Below, one piece after another: positions 6,576-8,698 of a stretch of 8,698 nucleotides of DNA (its first letter is position 1; every line of letters begins with the position of its first letter). A program made the translations under genes and the position numbers. The stretch is from Actinomycetes bacterium (GTDB taxonomy: Bacteria; Actinomycetota; Actinomycetes; S36-B12). The notes below the pieces were generated by a model, which was not told the DNA's origin, ran no database searches, and saw only the letters and a program-made list of their open reading frames with translations. The stretch spans positions 1-8,698 of the forward strand of contig JAUHZW010000080.1 in the NCBI GenBank assembly GCA_030425745.1, read 5' to 3'.

Positions 6576-6956
6576 GTGGCCGACTCCTCCGACACATCCC
6601 GCGCTCGCGTCGATGCATGGACGTGGTCGGTGCGGGTCTATCCCACCCGCTCAGCAGCCGCCGACGCCTGCCGTGGCGGACACGTCCGGGTGAACGGATC
6701 CCGGGTCAAGCCCGCCCACCAGGTCAAGGTCGGGGACACCGTCCGGGCCATGACCCCGGGAGGTGAGCGAATCCTCGTGGTCACGGGGCTGCTCACCAAG
6801 CGGGTCAGCGCGACCATCGCAGCGCAGAACTATGAAGACCACTCACCCCCACCGCCCCCACGTGAGGAACGGCCCGCACCGATCGTCCGAGAGCGAGGTG
6901 CGGGCCGCCCCACCAAGCGTGACCGGCGCCGGACCGAGCGACTGCGCGGTCGCTAG
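6576..6956 (+). CDS. S4-domain RNA-binding protein, Hsp15/RqcP-like
   Basis: A small basic protein of 126 residues. An S4 RNA-binding domain covers about residues 11-60 (RVDAWTWSVRVYPTRSAA, GGHVRVNGSRVKPAHQVKVGD). This is the pattern of Hsp15 (HslR) and RqcP-type proteins, which bind stalled 50S subunits carrying peptidyl-tRNA and act in ribosome rescue. A short beta-rich stretch (64-78) with the conserved KR follows. A proline-rich linker (91-95) then leads to a strongly basic tail (GRPTKRDRRRTERLRGR, 110-126), common in actinobacterial members. The GTG start at 6576 is favoured by the TATCCT box 6 nt upstream. It lies just after tRNA-Thr, but the role of that neighbourhood is unknown. I am sure of the S4 fold, less sure of the exact rescue function. 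Confidence 0.88.
   Translation: MADSSDTSRARVDAWTWSVRVYPTRSAAADACRGGHVRVNGSRVKPAHQVKVGDTVRAMTPGGERILVVTGLLTKRVSATIAAQNYEDHSPPPPPREERPAPIVRERGAGRPTKRDRRRTERLRGR
6870..6907. repeat. Perfect 11-bp inverted repeat inside the S4 gene 3' end
   Basis: CGGCCCGCACC (6870-6880) is the exact reverse complement of GGTGCGGGCCG (6897-6907), with 16 nt between. The hairpin is nearly all G-C and lies 47 nt before the S4 stop, within the codons for the proline-rich to basic tail. It could act as a terminator or mRNA-stabilising structure. No T tract follows on either strand. Confidence 0.5.
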
Positions 6957-7029
6957 CGGGTCCTTGCGGGGTGCACGGCCCTGCTCGGCACGGCCATGGG
7001 TTCGGCGGGAGCCAGGTGCTGAGCTCGCG
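6957..7029. other. Short convergent intergenic gap, no clear terminator
   Basis: These 73 nt separate the converging S4 and secreted-protein genes. Two copies of GCACGGCC occur as direct repeats near 6972 and 6993. I find no strong stem with a T tract on either strand. The hairpin at 6870-6907 is the best structured element nearby. Confidence 0.4.
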
Positions 7030-7920
7030 TCAGAAGGACCTGATCGGACGCACCCGGAGCGAGGGATCGGTCTTGGTGGCTCGATTCCAGAACGGGGTCG
7101 ACAACGTCGGCCTGAGGAACAGGGCCATGTGGTCGTACCCGACATCGGGCGACTGGGTCGAGGTCCAGTATCCGTAGTTCGCGAAGCCATAATCCCCGGC
7201 CGCGAATGCGGAGGTCTGGGGCCCACTGCACGTCGCCGTCGGATCAGCAGCCCCGACGCCGGTTGCGGCGTAGGTGCACATGGCGTTGTACTCGTACTGA
7301 GAGGGCAGGTACCAGTCCGAGAATCCACCCCCCACATATGACTGCACTGCCTGCGCTGCTCCTGACGAACAGCCGGCCAGCATCCGGGTCGTGTTGGCGC
7401 TGCCGGATCCGACCGCACTCACGGTCCCTGCCAACGCGGTGGTGGTGTCGCACCACGCGATGCCGCCCTCGGCAGATCCCCAGGTGTTCGGGGCCATCTC
7501 GTAGGCCACGCCGCTGGCGACGTAGAAGACGAGGCCGCCGCCCGGGCCGATGTCCCCGACCACACAGTCCGCGGCTGACGAGCACGTGGCGGACGCGCTA
7601 CCGCCACCAGCGCCGCCAGCTCCATTGGATGAGGCAGGCGCACTCCTCGCCCAGACGATCTGCCGGGTGCAGACCGGGCCACCGAGGCCGTCGTTCGCCC
7701 ACTGCTCCCAACTCGGGTGCCACGATGAGTCTGAGCCCCAGTCGGCCTGCCAAGGCGTCTCGCCTTCCTGTGGCGCGCATTCCTCGCTGGCATCAGCCCG
7801 CTCGTACGACTGGATCTGGATGGAGTCCGCCGACGCCGCGGGAACCGCCAGGGCGAGGACAAGCCCCACCGCAAGGCCGAGGAGTACCGAAAACCAGCCG
7901 TGATGACGAGCTCGGACCAC
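7030..7920 (-). CDS. Secreted cysteine-rich protein with DUF1566 (Lcl C-terminal-like) domain
   Basis: Exported protein of 296 residues with no enzymatic motif that I recognise. A Sec signal peptide has basic residues near the start (VRARHHGW), a hydrophobic core at about 10-26 and a probable AxA-type cut after AASA (residue 31). Next is a Trp-rich module (about 48-88: WQADWGSDSSWHPSWEQW and GGPVCTR). A Gly/Ser/Ala linker (97-112) follows. The C-terminal domain contains DIGPGGGLVFYV (123-134), DWYLPSQYEYN (202-212), YWTSTQ (251-256) and RVRPIRSF at the end, the pattern of DUF1566, which is found in surface adhesins such as Legionella Lcl. Eight cysteines suggest disulfides outside the cell. 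GTG 7920 is chosen because AAGGAGG (7930-7936) lies 9 nt upstream; GTG 7926 would leave only 3 nt. The frame stays open to 8052 but without signal-peptide character. The function is unknown; surface binding is a reasonable guess. Confidence 0.82.
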   Translation of the reverse strand: MVRARHHGWFSVLLGLAVGLVLALAVPAASADSIQIQSYERADASEECAPQEGETPWQADWGSDSSWHPSWEQWANDGLGGPVCTRQIVWARSAPASSNGAGGAGGGSASATCSSAADCVVGDIGPGGGLVFYVASGVAYEMAPNTWGSAEGGIAWCDTTTALAGTVSAVGSGSANTTRMLAGCSSGAAQAVQSYVGGGFSDWYLPSQYEYNAMCTYAATGVGAADPTATCSGPQTSAFAAGDYGFANYGYWTSTQSPDVGYDHMALFLRPTLSTPFWNRATKTDPSLRVRPIRSF

Positions 7921-7929
7921 GTCCACAAA

Positions 7930-7936
7930 CCTCCTT
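7930..7936 (-). promoter_or_regulatory. Strong Shine-Dalgarno deciding the secreted-protein start
   Basis: AAGGAGG on the minus strand is a near-perfect anti-16S match. It is 9 nt from GTG 7920 and 3 nt from GTG 7926, so 7920 is the better start. It contrasts with the first genes of other transcripts in the window, which lack such a site. Confidence 0.75.
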
Positions 7937-7944
7937 GGGCGCAC

Positions 7945-7966
7945 ATGCTGAGCAGATGCTGAGCGG
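7945..7966 (-). repeat. Two 11-bp tandem direct repeats in the leader of the secreted-protein gene
   Basis: On the plus strand ATGCTGAGCAG (7945-7955) is followed directly by ATGCTGAGCGG (7956-7966), identical at 10 of 11 positions. An 11-bp period, one helical turn, is the layout of paired half-sites for OmpR/PhoB-type response regulators. It lies between a candidate -10 (7967-7972) and the ribosome site. It may be an operator or chance. Confidence 0.45.
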
Positions 7967-7972
7967 ACGCTA
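7967..7972 (-). promoter_or_regulatory. Candidate -10 box for the secreted-protein gene
   Basis: On the minus strand TAGCGT fits TANNNT. It would start transcription near 7960, inside the tandem repeats, giving a leader of about 40 nt with a strong ribosome site. A perfect inverted repeat lies just upstream in the spacer/-35 region. No consensus -35 is seen. Confidence 0.3.
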
Positions 7973-7979
7973 GCCGCGA

Positions 7980-7999
7980 CATGACGGGAAGCCGTCATG
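7980..7999. repeat. Perfect 8-bp inverted repeat upstream of the secreted-protein gene
   Basis: CATGACGG (7980-7987) and CCGTCATG (7992-7999) are exact reverse complements around a GAAG spacer. The element overlaps the -35/spacer region of the candidate promoter, a natural place for a repressor operator. It could also form an RNA hairpin if transcription starts further upstream. Confidence 0.45.
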
Positions 8000-8012
8000 A
8001 CCGACGGTGTTC

Positions 8013-8028
8013 TTGGGGGTACCCCTAA
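8013..8028. promoter_or_regulatory. Near-palindromic 16-bp operator-like site
   Basis: The site reads TTGGGGGTACCCCTAA. A perfect core GGGGTACCCC (8016-8025) is flanked by TT and AA after one unpaired base on each side, so 14 of 16 positions are symmetric. It lies 93 bp upstream of the secreted-protein start and downstream of the terminator of the next gene. Its length and symmetry suit a dimeric regulator; the regulator is unknown. Confidence 0.4.
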
Positions 8029-8057
8029 AGGATCGACTCCGGCTCGGTTCAACAGCA

Positions 8058-8102
8058 GACACGGCGCCCCCCTGCTCCGGAAGGAGCGGAGGACGCCGTG
8101 TC
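8058..8102 (-). terminator. Nested hairpin terminator after the repeat-module gene
   Basis: GACACGGCG (8058-8066) pairs perfectly with CGCCGTGTC (8094-8102). Inside, GCTCC (8074-8078) and GGAGC (8083-8087) close a GGAA tetraloop. The structure starts 36 nt after the stop of the minus-strand gene ending at 8139, as expected for an intrinsic terminator. There is no real T tract, only TGCTGTTG, which is common for high-GC actinobacteria. Confidence 0.65.
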
Positions 8103-8138
8103 GCGTGACTGTGCTGCGCCGGGTTGGGCGCCTGATGG

Positions 8139-8698
8139 CTACGTCGTGCGGAGTTGGAACTCCATACCGGCGTATTCCTCACCCAGGACGGTGCCGAGGC
8201 TGTATCCGTAGCGGCCGACCTGGTTGATCTCGAAGGTCAGCTGGAAGGTGCCATCGGTGGCCACCTGAGTCTGGATGGGCAGTGGCTCGAAGCTGCCCGA
8301 GCCGTACTTGTCCGTCGGGATGAACCGCTTGAGAGTGAGGACCGTCCCGGGCTTGATCACGGAGGTCGCAGTGCCCTGGATCGTCACCGGAGCACCCGCG
8401 GGCACCCGGTTGGAGCTGATGGTGGCCGTGCCGGGCCATGCGGTCGTGTTCACCGCACGGGTGAAGCCGGCCTTGCGCAGCTGGGTCGCGTTCAACTTGA
8501 CCGCGGTGGACGATCCGGCGGCCGGGGCGGCCTTGCCGTCGCCCGTCGTGGTGAACTGGAACTGGAAGCCGATGAACTCGGGCGTCGCGCTGTCGGTCAG
8601 GTAGCCGACCCGGTAGCCGTAGGTGCCCGGCATGCCGAGCTGGAAGTGCAGGGAGAACTTGCCGCCCTTCTGCACCGTGGTGGTGATGTTCAGGGTCT
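8139..8698 (-). CDS. Beta-rich repeat-module protein, C-terminal part (partial)
   Basis: The frame enters from the right edge and ends at TAG 8141-8139, giving about 185 visible residues. The N-terminus is outside the window, so an export signal cannot be checked. The protein contains two related segments about 130 residues apart. One holds KFSLHFQLGMPGTYGYRVGYLTD ahead of IGFQFQFTTT. The other holds TFQLTFEINQVGRYGYSLG ahead of YAGMEFQLRTT, at the very C-terminus. They look like the ends of tandem beta-sandwich modules. Between them are an Ala/Gly/Ser linker and PAGAPVTIQGTA, typical of Ig-like extracellular domains. Cysteines are absent, unlike the neighbour at 7030. I do not recognise the family. 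A secreted or cell-wall protein is likely by composition. It has its own downstream hairpin, so it is probably transcribed apart from the 7030-7920 gene. Confidence 0.75.
   Translation of the reverse strand, partial: TLNITTTVQKGGKFSLHFQLGMPGTYGYRVGYLTDSATPEFIGFQFQFTTTGDGKAAPAAGSSTAVKLNATQLRKAGFTRAVNTTAWPGTATISSNRVPAGAPVTIQGTATSVIKPGTVLTLKRFIPTDKYGSGSFEPLPIQTQVATDGTFQLTFEINQVGRYGYSLGTVLGEEYAGMEFQLRTT

Noticed and set aside
7206..7973. Plus-strand Arg/Pro-rich frame opposite the secreted protein
   Set aside because: It is a shadow frame; the minus strand has a signal peptide, a strong ribosome site and a DUF1566 pattern.
1..8698. CRISPR array, insertion sequence or prophage genes
   Set aside because: I saw no regularly spaced repeats, transposase, terminal inverted repeats or phage structural genes on either strand.

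Overview
High-GC, densely coded bacterial DNA, most likely from an actinobacterium. The signs are GC-rich codon use, frequent GTG starts, several genes with a -10 box placed directly before the start codon (leaderless type), and a tRNA with an encoded CCA end. The species cannot be named from this window.

Layout. 1-234 (minus) is the N-terminus of a membrane protein cut by the window edge. Divergent from it, 271-5584 (plus) is a compact six-gene operon: an alpha/beta-hydrolase kynurenine formamidase, kynureninase, kynurenine 3-monooxygenase, a RidA-type 2-aminomuconate deaminase, 3-hydroxyanthranilate 3,4-dioxygenase, and 2-amino-3-carboxymuconate-6-semialdehyde (ACMS) decarboxylase. Junctions between genes range from 4-nt overlaps to 4-nt gaps. 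Converging on the operon, 5603-6380 (minus) is an MntA/HepT (MNT-HEPN) toxin-antitoxin pair. Next come tRNA-Thr(UGU) at 6474-6548 and a small S4-domain RNA-binding protein at 6576-6956. The right end holds two minus-strand genes. One is a secreted cysteine-rich DUF1566-like protein (7030-7920). The other is the C-terminal part of a beta-rich protein with a duplicated module (8139 to beyond the edge). They are separated by a hairpin terminator and a region rich in repeats and palindromes.

How it works together. The operon encodes the tryptophan (kynurenine) meta-cleavage branch: N-formylkynurenine to kynurenine, 3-hydroxykynurenine, 3-hydroxyanthranilate, ACMS, 2-aminomuconate semialdehyde, and finally deamination of 2-aminomuconate. 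Two steps are absent from the window: tryptophan 2,3-dioxygenase at the entry, and 2-aminomuconate-semialdehyde dehydrogenase between the decarboxylase and the deaminase. Because ACMS decarboxylase is present, the pathway here looks catabolic rather than a route to quinolinate and NAD.

I see no strong evidence for an entirely undescribed system. The points most worth a second look are the recurring leaderless promoter layout, the hydrophobic C-terminal tail on the monooxygenase, the operator-like region before the secreted protein, and the two poorly known exported or surface-type proteins.
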